The notes under the pieces are model-generated. The model worked only from the letters and a program-made list of their open reading frames with translations. It did no database searches and was not told the origin of the DNA. Shown here piece after piece: positions 17,150-25,880 of a stretch of DNA of 58,879 bases. This stretch comes from Desulfuromonas sp. GTDB lineage: Bacteria > Desulfobacterota > Desulfuromonadia > Desulfuromonadales > Geopsychrobacteraceae. Position 1 is the first letter of the stretch. Every line of letters starts with the position of its first letter. Both the position numbers and the translations under genes were made by a program. The stretch is taken from positions 1 to 58,879 of the forward strand of contig PKUC01000020.1 of assembly GCA_002868865.1 (NCBI GenBank). The letters are read 5' to 3'.

Positions 17150-17279
17150 GAAAGATCCTCCCAGCTCAGCCCCGGCGTTCTTCATCAAGACCGAAAGACC
17201 GTCCGCGCACTGTAAAACGGATTGCCGGCAAGGGCAACCCTCCGCAGCCAAAACCGGTCAGGAAAATTCAGGACAACGT

Positions 17280-17307
17280 TTGCCGGGTGTCTACTCTTTG
17301 ATATAGT
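17280..17307 (+). promoter_or_regulatory. Promoter for the DUF4382 lipoprotein gene
   Basis: TTGCCG (17280-17285) and TATAGT (17302-17307) are 16 bases apart and lie 41 bases before the start codon. Confidence 0.45.
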
Positions 17308-17347
17308 CAGAGCAGTAAGAACATGCCAAACACAAAGGAGCGAGCCA

Positions 17348-18541
17348 ATGCCTACCCAAAAACAGATCCTTTCAAGGGGGCTAAGTCTTCTGAGCCTACT
17401 TTTCCTGCTGGTCGCCTGTGGAGGTACAGACACCCAAACAATCGAAAGTGCCGATCCATCAACCCTTGATCCAGCTCCCGGCAACGGCCTTCTTTCGGTA
17501 CAACTGACCGACGCGCCCCGCCCCGCCGATGAGGCCGTTTACGTCACCATCGACGAGGTTGCTGTCCATTTTGCCGATGAAGACGAAGAAACCGGGTTCT
17601 GGCAGACCGTTGTGTCCGAGAGCCGAACCGTCAACCTCCTCGAACTGGTCAATGGAGTCCTGCTCGACCTCGGGCTCGCGGAACTCCCGGCCGGGCACTA
17701 CACCCAGCTACGGCTGAGGATCGGAGCCACGGCCGACGCCACCACCAATATCCTCGACACATATCACCCGGTCGCCAACTACGTCATAGATGCCGATGAA
17801 ACCATCCATGCCCTGAAAGTGCCCAGCAACACGATCAAACTGGTAAAAGGATTTGAGGTCATCGATGGGGAAACCACCGAACTGATTCTGGACTTCGACG
17901 CTGCCAGATCGGTCGTTCAGGCCGGGAAAAGCGGAAAATGGTTATTGAAACCAACCATCAAAGTGCTCGACACCCGCAGCTACGCCATCGTAAACGGAAC
18001 GGTCCGTAAGGATGAAGCCCCCAATGCGGTCATCAGCGGTGCCCAGGTTCAGATCCAAACCGTTGACGAGGCAACCACAGATGAAACGGTCGCAGTACTG
18101 ACCGTTGGCGCCACCACAACGGACGACACAGGGGCCTATCGTCTATTTGCTGACACCGGCGCCTACGCTCTGGTCATCAACGCGATCGGCTACCAGCCAC
18201 AATGCCAGTGGATCGAACCGGTCGCCGGAACGTCCCTAAGCGGTGACGTTTCACTGGTCGCCGCCGTCGAAGGCGTCACTCTCAGCGGATCTGTCAGCAT
18301 GCCGGAAAGCACAGAAGATCAAGTTGCTCACGTCAGCATCCGGCAAACATTAGACTGCAGCGGCGACGATGTTACGGTCGAACTGACACGGGTTCAGGTG
18401 ACCGACGGTGGGTTTTTCTCGACCTTCTTGCCTGCGGGCGACTATCGACTCATCTCGTGGACCGCAGACCGTGAAACGCGCAGCGACACCGTTGCCCTTG
18501 TTCCCGACACCCCGGAATTGATCGAGATCACCCTCGAGTAG
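17348..18541 (+). CDS. DUF4382 domain lipoprotein
   Basis: A 397-residue lipoprotein. ATG 17348 is preceded by AAGGAG with 8 bases of spacing. A signal peptide of about 23 residues ends in the lipobox L-V-A-C, so the mature N-terminal Cys is lipidated. Residues about 45-200 match DUF4382 (L-S-V-Q-L-T-D-A-P, then V-T-I-D-E-V-A-V-H, and L-P-A-G-H-Y-T-Q-L-R-L). Residues 210-290 form a beta-sandwich like the carboxypeptidase regulatory domain (V-N-G-T-V-R ... D-D-T-G-A-Y), and a second such unit ends the protein. It probably sits on the outer membrane. Role unknown. A hairpin terminator follows the stop. Confidence 0.82.
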   Translation: MPTQKQILSRGLSLLSLLFLLVACGGTDTQTIESADPSTLDPAPGNGLLSVQLTDAPRPADEAVYVTIDEVAVHFADEDEETGFWQTVVSESRTVNLLELVNGVLLDLGLAELPAGHYTQLRLRIGATADATTNILDTYHPVANYVIDADETIHALKVPSNTIKLVKGFEVIDGETTELILDFDAARSVVQAGKSGKWLLKPTIKVLDTRSYAIVNGTVRKDEAPNAVISGAQVQIQTVDEATTDETVAVLTVGATTTDDTGAYRLFADTGAYALVINAIGYQPQCQWIEPVAGTSLSGDVSLVAAVEGVTLSGSVSMPESTEDQVAHVSIRQTLDCSGDDVTVELTRVQVTDGGFFSTFLPAGDYRLISWTADRETRSDTVALVPDTPELIEITLE

Positions 18542-18568
18542 CATCCAGGTCGCATCTTCCTGTTCACC

Positions 18569-18600
18569 GCGGGACGGCAGAAGCCGTCCCGCTTCTGTTT
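18569..18600 (+). terminator. Intrinsic terminator after the DUF4382 gene
   Basis: A perfect 10-bp GC-rich stem (18569-18578 with 18583-18592) with loop AGAA is followed by TTCTGTTTT. Confidence 0.75.
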
Positions 18601-18717
18601 TAGCCGGTTTTCTCTGGTCTTTGCGAGCCGATATGATAAGATCGCCCTCCGAGGCCTGCCTCAAACCCTGAGCCTGACAAATCCAGCCGTGACATTGAAT
18701 GGGGGAGAATGCCAGCC

Positions 18718-19848
18718 ATGGCACTGTTCGCAAAAAAACGGGATCCGGAACCACCACAGCCCGCAGAGGACCAACCTGAACCAACGGTTCAGTCGCAACC
18801 CAGAGGAGAGACCAGCATGGACGTCATCGGAATCGACATCGGTTTCGGCTTTACCAAGGCCGTCAAGGGGCACGAGCGGATCATCTTCAAGTCGATCCTC
18901 GGCGAAGCCGCCGAAATTCAATATACCGAGGCGCTACTCGATGAAGCCGACAAGGATGAATTCCTTCATCTGGAATTCGATGGCACCTCCCATTTTGTCG
19001 GTGAACTGGCTGAACGCCAGAGCAACGTGCGCTTCTTCACCCTCGATCAGGGACAATTCGTCAGTCGCTTCGCCCTCCCGCTGGCACTGACCGCCGTCGG
19101 TCGACTGGCCTCATCCCATGTTCCAGTCAACCTGATGACCGGCCTGCCCATCGGCCACTACCGGCAGCATAAAACCGAGTTCGCCCGCATGCTGACCGGC
19201 AAGCACGCTATTACCATGGTGGGTCGTGACGGCTCACGTGAAGAGAAAACCATCAACATCAACAAGGTGCTGGTGGTTCCGCAACCGTTCGGGTCGCTGT
19301 TCGGAACCATGCTGACCGAAGAAGGAAAACTGAAGGACCGCCGCTTTCTGCAGGACAAAATCGGCGTCATCGATATCGGTTTCCGGACCTGTGACTACAC
19401 CGTGTCGGACAAGATGCGCTACAGTGAGCGTGGCAGTCGCACCACCGAATCGGGCATTGCCCGCGGGTTCAACATCATCGCCAGCAAGCTGCGCGAAAAG
19501 AGTGGCGTCAATGTCGAACTCTACCGGTTGTACGATGCGGTGGAAAAGGGATCGATCAAGATCCGCGGACAGGAGTTCGACCTCAAGTCACTCACCGAGC
19601 AGGTCTTTAAACAGCTGGCGACCACCATCGCCAACGAAGTCGATCGCCTGTGGGCCGACGACTGGGATATGGATGCGATGATCATCACCGGCGGCGGCGG
19701 TAAAGTACTCGAACCGTACCTGCGCTCGCAGTTGACCGGCGAAATCCTCCCGTCACCGGAGCAGAACGAAGACCAGCGCTATCGTAACGTCCGAGGCTAC
19801 GCCAAGTACGGCCGCTACAAGTGGGGCGCTACCGGCGCCAGCGAATAA
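18718..19848 (+). CDS. ParM/StbA-family actin-like ATPase, chromosomal orphan
   Basis: A bacterial actin with phosphate-1 motif D-I-G-F-G-F-T-K, phosphate-2 motif G-V-I-D-I-G-F-R-T and adenosine motif I-I-T-G-G-G-G. ParM proteins form dynamic filaments that segregate plasmids with a ParR adaptor and a parC site. No ParR-like gene or centromere repeat array is visible here. Two starts are possible. ATG 18718 (376 aa) has GGGGGAG 10 bases upstream and gives a Pro/Glu-rich N-terminal tail. ATG 18817 (343 aa) has GAGGAG with good spacing and begins right at the actin fold. The longer form is listed; the shorter is equally plausible. Filament function on the chromosome is unknown. Confidence 0.85.
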   Translation: MALFAKKRDPEPPQPAEDQPEPTVQSQPRGETSMDVIGIDIGFGFTKAVKGHERIIFKSILGEAAEIQYTEALLDEADKDEFLHLEFDGTSHFVGELAERQSNVRFFTLDQGQFVSRFALPLALTAVGRLASSHVPVNLMTGLPIGHYRQHKTEFARMLTGKHAITMVGRDGSREEKTININKVLVVPQPFGSLFGTMLTEEGKLKDRRFLQDKIGVIDIGFRTCDYTVSDKMRYSERGSRTTESGIARGFNIIASKLREKSGVNVELYRLYDAVEKGSIKIRGQEFDLKSLTEQVFKQLATTIANEVDRLWADDWDMDAMIITGGGGKVLEPYLRSQLTGEILPSPEQNEDQRYRNVRGYAKYGRYKWGATGASE

Positions 19849-19861
19849 GCACACATCCCCT

Positions 19862-19913
19862 CTCTACATAACAAAGGCCGGACGCTCCCGCATCCGGCCT
19901 TTGTTATGTAGAG
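19862..19913. terminator. Long perfect hairpin between convergent genes
   Basis: A 21-bp perfect stem (19862-19882 with 19893-19913) with a 10-base loop separates the actin gene from proC. It has no immediate T run on the plus side; a CTCTCTTTTT stretch begins about 10 bases later. It probably terminates both genes. Confidence 0.7.
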
Positions 19914-19949
19914 CACATGCTCTCTCTTTTTAAAAATCTGCGTTATAGA

Positions 19950-20765
19950 CTAACTCTGACCCAGTTCACGGGAGCGGTTGGCGGCGGCGGAGACCGCTTC
20001 CATCAGCGTGGTCCGCAACCCTTTGTTCTCCAGGGTGCTGACCCCGGTAATGGCGGTGCCGCCGGGAGAGCAGACCCGGTCGCGCAGAATCGCCGGGTGT
20101 TCTCCTGTTTCGCGCACCATCAGCGCGGCACCGACCACCGTCTGAACCGCCAGCGCGTGGGCCACATCGCGGCGCAATCCCTCACGAACACCACCGTCGG
20201 CGAGGGCCTCTATGACCGTATAGACGTAAGCCGGCCCCGACCCCGACAGACCGGTAGCGGCGTCCATCTGGCGCTCGTCGATCATCTGGACCTGTCCAAC
20301 CGTCTCAAAGAGATGCCGCACCAGCTGTAAATCCTCCGCTGTCGAATTGCTTCCCGCGCTGATGGTCGACGCCCCCTCGCCTACCAGAGCAGGGGTGTTG
20401 GGCATCACTCGGACTACCCGCGGCGAGCCGACGAGATGGCCTTCGATCATCGCACTTGAGACCCCGGCCAGAATCGACACCAACAATTTATCCTCACCAA
20501 ACTCCAGAGAGATCTCTTCGAGGACCTCTTCAGCGATCTGCGGTTTAATCGACAGTACAACGATTTCACACTGACGGACCAGTTCAAGGTTATCAGGCGT
20601 CGACGCAACACCGTAGGCCTCAGCCAAGTGCTCCCTCCGGGCTTCGCTGGGCTCGGACACCAGCACCCGGTCCACCGGATACTCACCCTGCAGCAGGCCC
20701 TTGATGATCGCCTCAGCCATGTTGCCGCCGCCTAAAAATCCTATCTTCTCTACTGTTCGCATCAT
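19950..20765 (-). CDS. proC: Pyrroline-5-carboxylate reductase
   Basis: A 271-residue enzyme for the last step of proline synthesis, reducing pyrroline-5-carboxylate with NAD(P)H. The N-terminal dinucleotide-binding motif is I-G-F-L-G-G-G-N-M-A. The C-terminal dimerisation and substrate domain holds D-A-A-T-G-L-S-G-S-G-P-A-Y and S-P-G-G-T-A-I-T-G, both ProC hallmarks. ATG 20765 was chosen (AGGAAGG upstream); a second ATG follows directly, and the frame extends further upstream without a good site. It is transcribed alone, divergent from speE. Confidence 0.95.
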   Translation of the reverse strand: MMRTVEKIGFLGGGNMAEAIIKGLLQGEYPVDRVLVSEPSEARREHLAEAYGVASTPDNLELVRQCEIVVLSIKPQIAEEVLEEISLEFGEDKLLVSILAGVSSAMIEGHLVGSPRVVRVMPNTPALVGEGASTISAGSNSTAEDLQLVRHLFETVGQVQMIDERQMDAATGLSGSGPAYVYTVIEALADGGVREGLRRDVAHALAVQTVVGAALMVRETGEHPAILRDRVCSPGGTAITGVSTLENKGLRTTLMEAVSAAANRSRELGQS

Positions 20766-20881
20766 GATTCGCTCACCCTTCCTGTCAGTATCAAAAACTG
20801 TGATCAGCACTGTCTAACATAATCCCGCTGAAAATTCATCAATCCCCGTATCAAAAAGCAGCACGCGTCGGGAAAATCACC

Positions 20882-20910
20882 TTGACAGACGCTGCCCCGG
20901 GGTATACCTA
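20882..20910 (+). promoter_or_regulatory. Promoter for the speE operon
   Basis: TTGACA (20882-20887) is followed after 17 bases by TACCTA (20905-20910), about 57 bases before the speE start. TATACC overlaps as an alternative -10. Confidence 0.5.
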
Positions 20911-20967
20911 GAATCTGATTCTGTGCAGCGCTCAATACCCACACCATAAACGCCCTGAGGAAACCCT

Positions 20968-21813
20968 ATGGACCTGTGGTACACCGAAAAACACACCGAC
21001 CATTCCGGCATCACCCTGCGGATTAAAAAGACCCTGTTCTCCGGGAAAAGTCCCTTTCAACAGCTCGATATCGTCGAAACCGAGGATTTCGGACGGATGA
21101 TGCTGCTCGATGGTCTGGTGATGGTCACCGAACGGGACGAATTTGTCTATCACGATATGATCACGCATCCTGCCCTGTTCACCCACCCCGCCCCGAAGAA
21201 CGTCCTCGTCATCGGTGGTGGTGACGGCGGTTCGATCCGGGAGATCGTCAAGCACCCAGGCGTTGAGCAGGCGGTACTCTGCGAAATCGACGGGCTTGTC
21301 ATCGAAAAGTCGATTGCGCTGCTGCCGACCATGGCCTGCGCCATCGATGGCAGCGATCCCCGTGTCACCCTCCATGTCGATGACGGCATCGCCTACATCC
21401 GTGAGCATCAGAACGCTTTCGATGTGATCCTTATCGATTCAACCGATCCCATCGGCCCCGCGGTGGGCCTGTTTGAGGAAGAATTTTACCGGCTGGTCAA
21501 CGGTGCCCTGAAGGAAGACGGCATCATGGTCGCTCAGAGCGAATCGCCCTTCTACCACGCCGAAATCCAGAGAGCAATGTACCGCAACCTGCGCGCGGTC
21601 TTTCCGATCGTCGAAATGTATCAGGCCTTTATTCCCACCTACCCCAGTGGGCTGTGGAGCTTCGCCTTCGCCAGCAAACGCTATCATCCGGTCGACGATT
21701 TCGACCGACAGCGGGCCGCAAGCCGCCCCTTTGCCACCCGCTACTATAATGAAGATCTGCACCTGGGCGCGTTCATGCTGCCAACCTTCGCCCGGGAGAA
21801 CATCTCAGCATGA
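20968..21813 (+). CDS. speE: Polyamine aminopropyltransferase (spermidine synthase)
   Basis: A 281-residue aminopropyltransferase with an N-terminal beta-strand domain and a Rossmann methyltransferase-like domain. Motifs are L-D-G-L-V-M-V-T-E-R-D-E-F-V-Y-H, V-I-G-G-G-D-G-G and I-D-S-T-D-P-I-G-P-A, which bind decarboxylated S-adenosylmethionine and the amine. It normally converts putrescine to spermidine; agmatine is an alternative acceptor in some bacteria. GAGGAAA precedes the ATG. Its stop overlaps speA by four bases. SpeD is not in the window. Confidence 0.94.
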   Translation: MDLWYTEKHTDHSGITLRIKKTLFSGKSPFQQLDIVETEDFGRMMLLDGLVMVTERDEFVYHDMITHPALFTHPAPKNVLVIGGGDGGSIREIVKHPGVEQAVLCEIDGLVIEKSIALLPTMACAIDGSDPRVTLHVDDGIAYIREHQNAFDVILIDSTDPIGPAVGLFEEEFYRLVNGALKEDGIMVAQSESPFYHAEIQRAMYRNLRAVFPIVEMYQAFIPTYPSGLWSFAFASKRYHPVDDFDRQRAASRPFATRYYNEDLHLGAFMLPTFARENISA

Positions 21814-23720
21814 CCCTGCGCCGCACTCCGCCCTGGTCCCCGAGCAAATCGGCCGAGCTTTACGGCATCCGCCGCTGGGGCCGGGGTCACTTCGATATCG
21901 ACGCGCAGGGTGATGTCGTCGTCAAGGCTGACATCGACGGCAACAGCGTCGCGGTCTCACTGCCGGATATCATCGACGGCCTGAAACAGCGCGGCCACGC
22001 CATGCCCCTGCTGCTGCGCATCGAGAACCTGCTCGACGAACGGATCGCCCTGATCAACGAAACCTTCCGCACCGCCATTGGGCAGGCGAACTACGGTGGA
22101 GAGTACCGCGGGGTATTTCCGGTCAAAGTCAACCAGCAGCGACAAGTGGTCGAAGAGATCGTCCAGTTCGGGCAGCGCTACGGGCTCGGTCTCGAAGCAG
22201 GCAGCAAAGCAGAATTGGTTCTGGCCCTCAGCCTTCTTCCGGAAAACGGTCAGCTGGTTCTCAACGGTTACAAGGATCGTGAGTTTATCGATCTTGGCCT
22301 GTGGGCGACAAAGCTCGGCTACCGCTGTTTTTTTGTCATCGAATCCCCGGCGGAGTTGCCGCTGCTGCTCCAGCGCAGTGCTGAACTGAACATCATTCCC
22401 CAACTCGGCGTGCGGGTCAAAATCTCAGCCCGGGTCGGAGGCCTCTGGACCGAAACCAGCGGCGACCGCAGTAGTTTCGGGCTCAGCACCCCCCAGCTGA
22501 TTACGGTAATCGATCAGCTGAAACAGCAGCAAAAACTGTCCTGGCTGCGCATGCTGCACTGTCACTTCGGCTCGCAGCTGCCCGACCTGGAACAGATCAA
22601 AACCGCCATTCAGGAAGCGGCCTGCATCTATGCGGGTCTTGTGTCTGAAGGGGCACCGATGGACCATATCGACTTCGGCGGCGGGCTGGCCGTCGACTAC
22701 ACCGGCGCGCAGACCAATCATGTCCACTCGCGCAACTACACTCTGGACGATTACTGCACCACACTGGTCACAACCCTGAAAGGCACCTTCGATCCCCTCG
22801 GCGTAGCGCACCCACACATCGTCACCGAATCGGGGCGCGCTACAGTCGCGCACACCTCGCTGCTGCTGTTCAACATCCTTAACGTCATGCCGTTCGAGCC
22901 ACAACCGCAACCAACAGCGAGCGAAGATCCTCCCCCCGAACTGCTCGCCGAACCGCAACAAGACACGACCCGTAGCGAAGCAGATGCGGCCGACATCTAC
23001 CAGCGGTCGCTATCGAGTCGCGACAAAATCCGCCAGGACTTTCGCGACGGCCGAGTCAGCCTGAGACAACGGGCACAGGGTGAAGACCTGTTCCTGCACG
23101 TGGCAGGATCGCTGGCGGCACAGCTTACGGACCAGAGCCAGGAATCGACCACCCTCGCCGCCCTGCGCCGCCAGCTGGCCCATATCTATTACGGGAACTT
23201 CAGCGTTTTTCAATCGCTGCCGGACAGCTGGGCGATCGATCAACTGTTTCCGATCATGCCGATTCACCGCCATTGCCATCCACCGGAGCATGATGCGATC
23301 ATCTCCGACCTGACCTGCGACTGCGACGGCAAGCTCGATCGCTTTATCCTCGGCAACGGTGAAAGTGACACCTTGCCGGTTCATCCGCTAAAAGAGGGGG
23401 AGGAGTACCTGATCGGGGTCTTTCTGATGGGGGCCTATCAGGAGACCATGGGCGACCTCCATAACCTACTGGGCGATACCCACGTCGCCAGCATCCGCAT
23501 CAACAGCGACGGCAGCTTCGATCTGGTCAAGGAGATTTCCGGGGACTGCATCGCCGAGGTACTCAGCTACGTCGAATACCGGCCCGAGGCCCTCCTCGAC
23601 AGGATACGCCAGCGCGCCGAGTTGGGGGTGCGCAACGGACAACTGACCATCGGAGAGCGGCAGCAGTTCCTCGACCAGTTTACCAGAACATTCCGCGGTT
23701 ACACCTATTTTCGGACCTGA
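21810..23720 (+). CDS. speA: Biosynthetic arginine decarboxylase
   Basis: A 636-residue PLP enzyme that converts arginine to agmatine. The PLP lysine is K106 in G-V-F-P-V-K-V-N, and the G-L-E-A-G-S-K-A-E-L motif follows. The H-F-G-S-Q and I-D-F-G-G-G-L-A-V-D-Y barrel motifs are present, and a C-D-C-D-G motif in the second domain matches the usual C-D-S-D-G. Length and order fit SpeA. A typical speA inserts a helical domain near residues 370-460, and one is seen here, with a Glu/Pro-rich stretch before it. It is coupled to speE; no agmatinase or agmatine deiminase gene is seen in the window. Confidence 0.95.
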   Translation: MTLRRTPPWSPSKSAELYGIRRWGRGHFDIDAQGDVVVKADIDGNSVAVSLPDIIDGLKQRGHAMPLLLRIENLLDERIALINETFRTAIGQANYGGEYRGVFPVKVNQQRQVVEEIVQFGQRYGLGLEAGSKAELVLALSLLPENGQLVLNGYKDREFIDLGLWATKLGYRCFFVIESPAELPLLLQRSAELNIIPQLGVRVKISARVGGLWTETSGDRSSFGLSTPQLITVIDQLKQQQKLSWLRMLHCHFGSQLPDLEQIKTAIQEAACIYAGLVSEGAPMDHIDFGGGLAVDYTGAQTNHVHSRNYTLDDYCTTLVTTLKGTFDPLGVAHPHIVTESGRATVAHTSLLLFNILNVMPFEPQPQPTASEDPPPELLAEPQQDTTRSEADAADIYQRSLSSRDKIRQDFRDGRVSLRQRAQGEDLFLHVAGSLAAQLTDQSQESTTLAALRRQLAHIYYGNFSVFQSLPDSWAIDQLFPIMPIHRHCHPPEHDAIISDLTCDCDGKLDRFILGNGESDTLPVHPLKEGEEYLIGVFLMGAYQETMGDLHNLLGDTHVASIRINSDGSFDLVKEISGDCIAEVLSYVEYRPEALLDRIRQRAELGVRNGQLTIGERQQFLDQFTRTFRGYTYFRT

Positions 23721-23733
23721 CAAGGAGAAGAGG

Positions 23734-24051
23734 ATGACAGAGACAGAGCTGAAGAACTTTCACGGTAAAAACGGGCAGCCCGCCTACGTTGCCGTCAGTG
23801 GTGTGATCTATGATGTCTCCGCAAGCCCCATGTGGCAGGATGGCAACCATGTCGACCAGCATCAGGCCGGAAGTGATCTGACCGAAGCGCTCAAGAGCGC
23901 CCCACATGTGCGCTCGTTGATTGAACGTTTTCCGGTGGTCGGTCAGCTGAGCAAAGAAGAGCTCCCGAAGAAGCGCAAATCGTGCACAACCTTCGGCATC
24001 TTCGCCGCGATCGCCATCGTCCTGATCATCGGCTGGCTGTTTCTGTTTTAA
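23734..24051 (+). CDS. Tail-anchored cytochrome b5-like heme-binding protein
   Basis: A 105-residue protein with a cytochrome b5-like domain (residues 3-72). The signature A-Y-V-A-V-S-G-V-I-Y-D-V-S is followed by W-Q-D-G-N-H39 and H43-Q-A-G-x-D-L-T, with H58 in A-P-H; two of these histidines should ligate heme. A positively charged linker (K-K-R-K) leads into a single C-terminal membrane helix (about residues 86-105), so the domain probably faces the cytoplasm. It is 13 bases after speA and 12 before the Nudix gene. The redox partner is unknown. Confidence 0.82.
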   Translation: MTETELKNFHGKNGQPAYVAVSGVIYDVSASPMWQDGNHVDQHQAGSDLTEALKSAPHVRSLIERFPVVGQLSKEELPKKRKSCTTFGIFAAIAIVLIIGWLFLF

Positions 24052-24063
24052 AGGGGAAGGCCC

Positions 24064-24597
24064 ATGGCATCCACCAAGCTGCACGAAGAGCCCATCTACC
24101 GGGGAAAGATCGTTGATCTGGCCCGCGAAACCCACCGCCTGCCCGACGGTCGCGAGGCCGGTTTTGAGGTGATCCGTCATCCCGGTGGCGCAGCGGCCCT
24201 GCCGGTATTGGAGGACGGCCGACTGATCCTTATCCGCCAGTTCCGACCCGCCATTGAGGGTCATCTGCTCGAAATCCCCGCCGGGCGGCTGGAACCGGGC
24301 GAAGATGGCCGCAGCTGTGTCGCGCGCGAGTTGGAAGAAGAGATCGGCTATAAAGCCGGGCGGTTTGAACCCCTTGCAGATATCTACAGCTCGGTCGGAT
24401 TCTGCAACGAGCAAATCTTTATCTATCTGGCAGAGGACCTGCAGCAGACAACCCAGGCGCTGGAGCTCGATGAATTCATCGAGCTCCAGATCATGACCCT
24501 CGACCAAGCCCTCGACAAAATGAACGCCGGGGAAATCCGGGATGCCAAAACCCGGGTGGCGCTGCTGGAATACGCCCTCAAAGCCGGGACCCGCTGA
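24064..24597 (+). CDS. Nudix hydrolase, ADP-ribose pyrophosphatase type
   Basis: A 177-residue Nudix protein. The Nudix box runs from G74 (G-R-L-E-P-G-E) through R88-E-L-E-E-E-I-G, with all catalytic glutamates present. The N-terminal part (E-P-I-Y-R-G-K-I-V-D-L) and R-Q-F-R-P-A-I-E are typical of ADP-ribose and sugar-nucleotide pyrophosphatases (NudF-like). It would clear ADP-ribose or similar compounds in the cytoplasm. Its TGA shares one base with the ATG of nudC (TGATG), so the two Nudix genes are translationally coupled. Confidence 0.88.
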   Translation: MASTKLHEEPIYRGKIVDLARETHRLPDGREAGFEVIRHPGGAAALPVLEDGRLILIRQFRPAIEGHLLEIPAGRLEPGEDGRSCVARELEEEIGYKAGRFEPLADIYSSVGFCNEQIFIYLAEDLQQTTQALELDEFIELQIMTLDQALDKMNAGEIRDAKTRVALLEYALKAGTR

Positions 24598-25463
24598 TGT
24601 CCTTTTTGCCTGCCGGCTACGCGTCCCCCGTCGACCTGCCGTTCAACCGGGCCAGCCTGAAAGATCACTTTAAGCCCGAAGCTCCGGATGCAGATCCCGG
24701 CGGCGCAGGTGTCTGGGTTCTGCTGCAGAAGCAGAGCCTGATCGTTGTCTCCGGCGGGTCTGCACCGACTCTGCCCACAGCAGAGCGTGCACCACTGGAT
24801 GCGGTCTCTTCAGCACAACCCCTCTATATCGGACGCTGGCAGGGGCAACCCTGTCGCCTGCTGGCAGTGTCGCAACAGGTGCCGATTCCACAGCACCTCA
24901 CAGCCGAGCCGCTCCTCGCACGCGATCCCCACCTGACCCTGCCCCTGCTAAGCTTAGGCGGACTCGGGCACATGATCCTCCACTGGGAGACAGTCAGCCG
25001 CCATTGCGGCAACTGCGGCGGCGCAATGATCCACCTCGATGGAGAATGGGGCAAACAGTGCCAGCAATGCCCGGCCACTCATTTTCCGCGCATCCACCCC
25101 TGCGTCATTGTTTCGATCCAAAAAGATGATCAGCTGCTGCTGGTACGCAAGGCCGAATGGCCGGACAACCGTTTTGGTCTGGTCGCGGGCTTTGTCGATT
25201 TCGGAGAGAACTTCGAAGAGGCGGTGGCCCGTGAAGTCCGGGAAGAAACGGGCATCGAGATCTGCAATATCCGCTACATCGGCAGCCAGTGCTGGCCATT
25301 TCCCAGCCAGCTGATGGCGGGATTTGTCGCCGATTACCGTGCGGGAGAACTCGTGCTACAGGACAGAGAACTGTCCGAGGCCGAGTGGTTCGATAAACAG
25401 AATCTCCCCACCCTACCCCCTCAGCGCAGCATCGCCCGCTACCTGATCGATGCAGCCCGCTGA
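24597..25463 (+). CDS. nudC: NAD(H) pyrophosphatase / RNA decapping Nudix hydrolase
   Basis: A 288-residue NudC family enzyme. It has an N-terminal domain, a zinc ribbon with two Cys pairs (C-G-N-C and C-Q-Q-C), a Nudix box (G-F-V-D-F-G-E ... R-E-V-R-E-E-T-G), and the NADH-specificity motif S-Q-C-W-P-F-P (usual form S-Q-P-W-P-F-P, here with C for P). Members cleave NADH to NMNH and AMP and can remove NAD caps from RNA. It ends the speE operon. Pairing with an ADP-ribose pyrophosphatase suggests shared NAD metabolite clearance. Confidence 0.93.
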   Translation: MSFLPAGYASPVDLPFNRASLKDHFKPEAPDADPGGAGVWVLLQKQSLIVVSGGSAPTLPTAERAPLDAVSSAQPLYIGRWQGQPCRLLAVSQQVPIPQHLTAEPLLARDPHLTLPLLSLGGLGHMILHWETVSRHCGNCGGAMIHLDGEWGKQCQQCPATHFPRIHPCVIVSIQKDDQLLLVRKAEWPDNRFGLVAGFVDFGENFEEAVAREVREETGIEICNIRYIGSQCWPFPSQLMAGFVADYRAGELVLQDRELSEAEWFDKQNLPTLPPQRSIARYLIDAAR

Positions 25464-25464
25464 G

Positions 25465-25857
25465 CTACGAACCGGCCGTCACCTCGAACTCCGGTGGATC
25501 AGCAATCACCTTCTTGACCGCACACTCTTCGGTCGCGCGGATGATCGCTTTGCGATATTTGTCGGGGAAGCCATCCGGCAACTGGATATTCATCTTCACC
25601 CGCATCAGTTTTCGGGTTTGCGGATCACGTTCGAAATCGAGAGTTAAACCGAGGCCCTCGGTCGACAGATTGCGCTGCTGGCAGAACCGTAGCGCGAAAA
25701 AACCGGAACAGGTCCCTAACGACGCCAGAAAAAGATCGAAGGGAGATGGCGCTGTGCCCTCACCGCCATTTTGCTCCGGTTGATCGGTCAGGACGTTAAA
25801 ACCATCGATTTCGGCCGCAATCGCAAGCCCTCCGGGAAACGAAATTTTCATCGACAT
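25465..25857 (-). CDS. OsmC family protein
   Basis: A 130-residue OsmC/YhfA-like protein. The family places two reactive cysteines in the conserved helix region; here C50 (G-T-C-S-G) and C59 lie in one segment and C112 (A-T-E-E-C) in the next. C50 and C112 fit the OsmC pair that reduces organic hydroperoxides. The P-S-P-F-D-L-F-L-A-S-L motif is also present. Its stop is one base from the nudC stop, so the genes converge. The helicase gene ends upstream of it at 25881 on the same strand; co-transcription is likely. Confidence 0.88.
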   Translation of the reverse strand: MSMKISFPGGLAIAAEIDGFNVLTDQPEQNGGEGTAPSPFDLFLASLGTCSGFFALRFCQQRNLSTEGLGLTLDFERDPQTRKLMRVKMNIQLPDGFPDKYRKAIIRATEECAVKKVIADPPEFEVTAGS

Positions 25858-25880
25858 CGCATGTCTTCTCCTTTCTCTGG

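Noticed and set aside
17150-17251. Upstream extension of the P-loop/DRTGG protein
   Set aside because: The extra 34 residues are Cys/Gly-rich with no family match, and the GTG at 17149 has a strong ribosome binding site.
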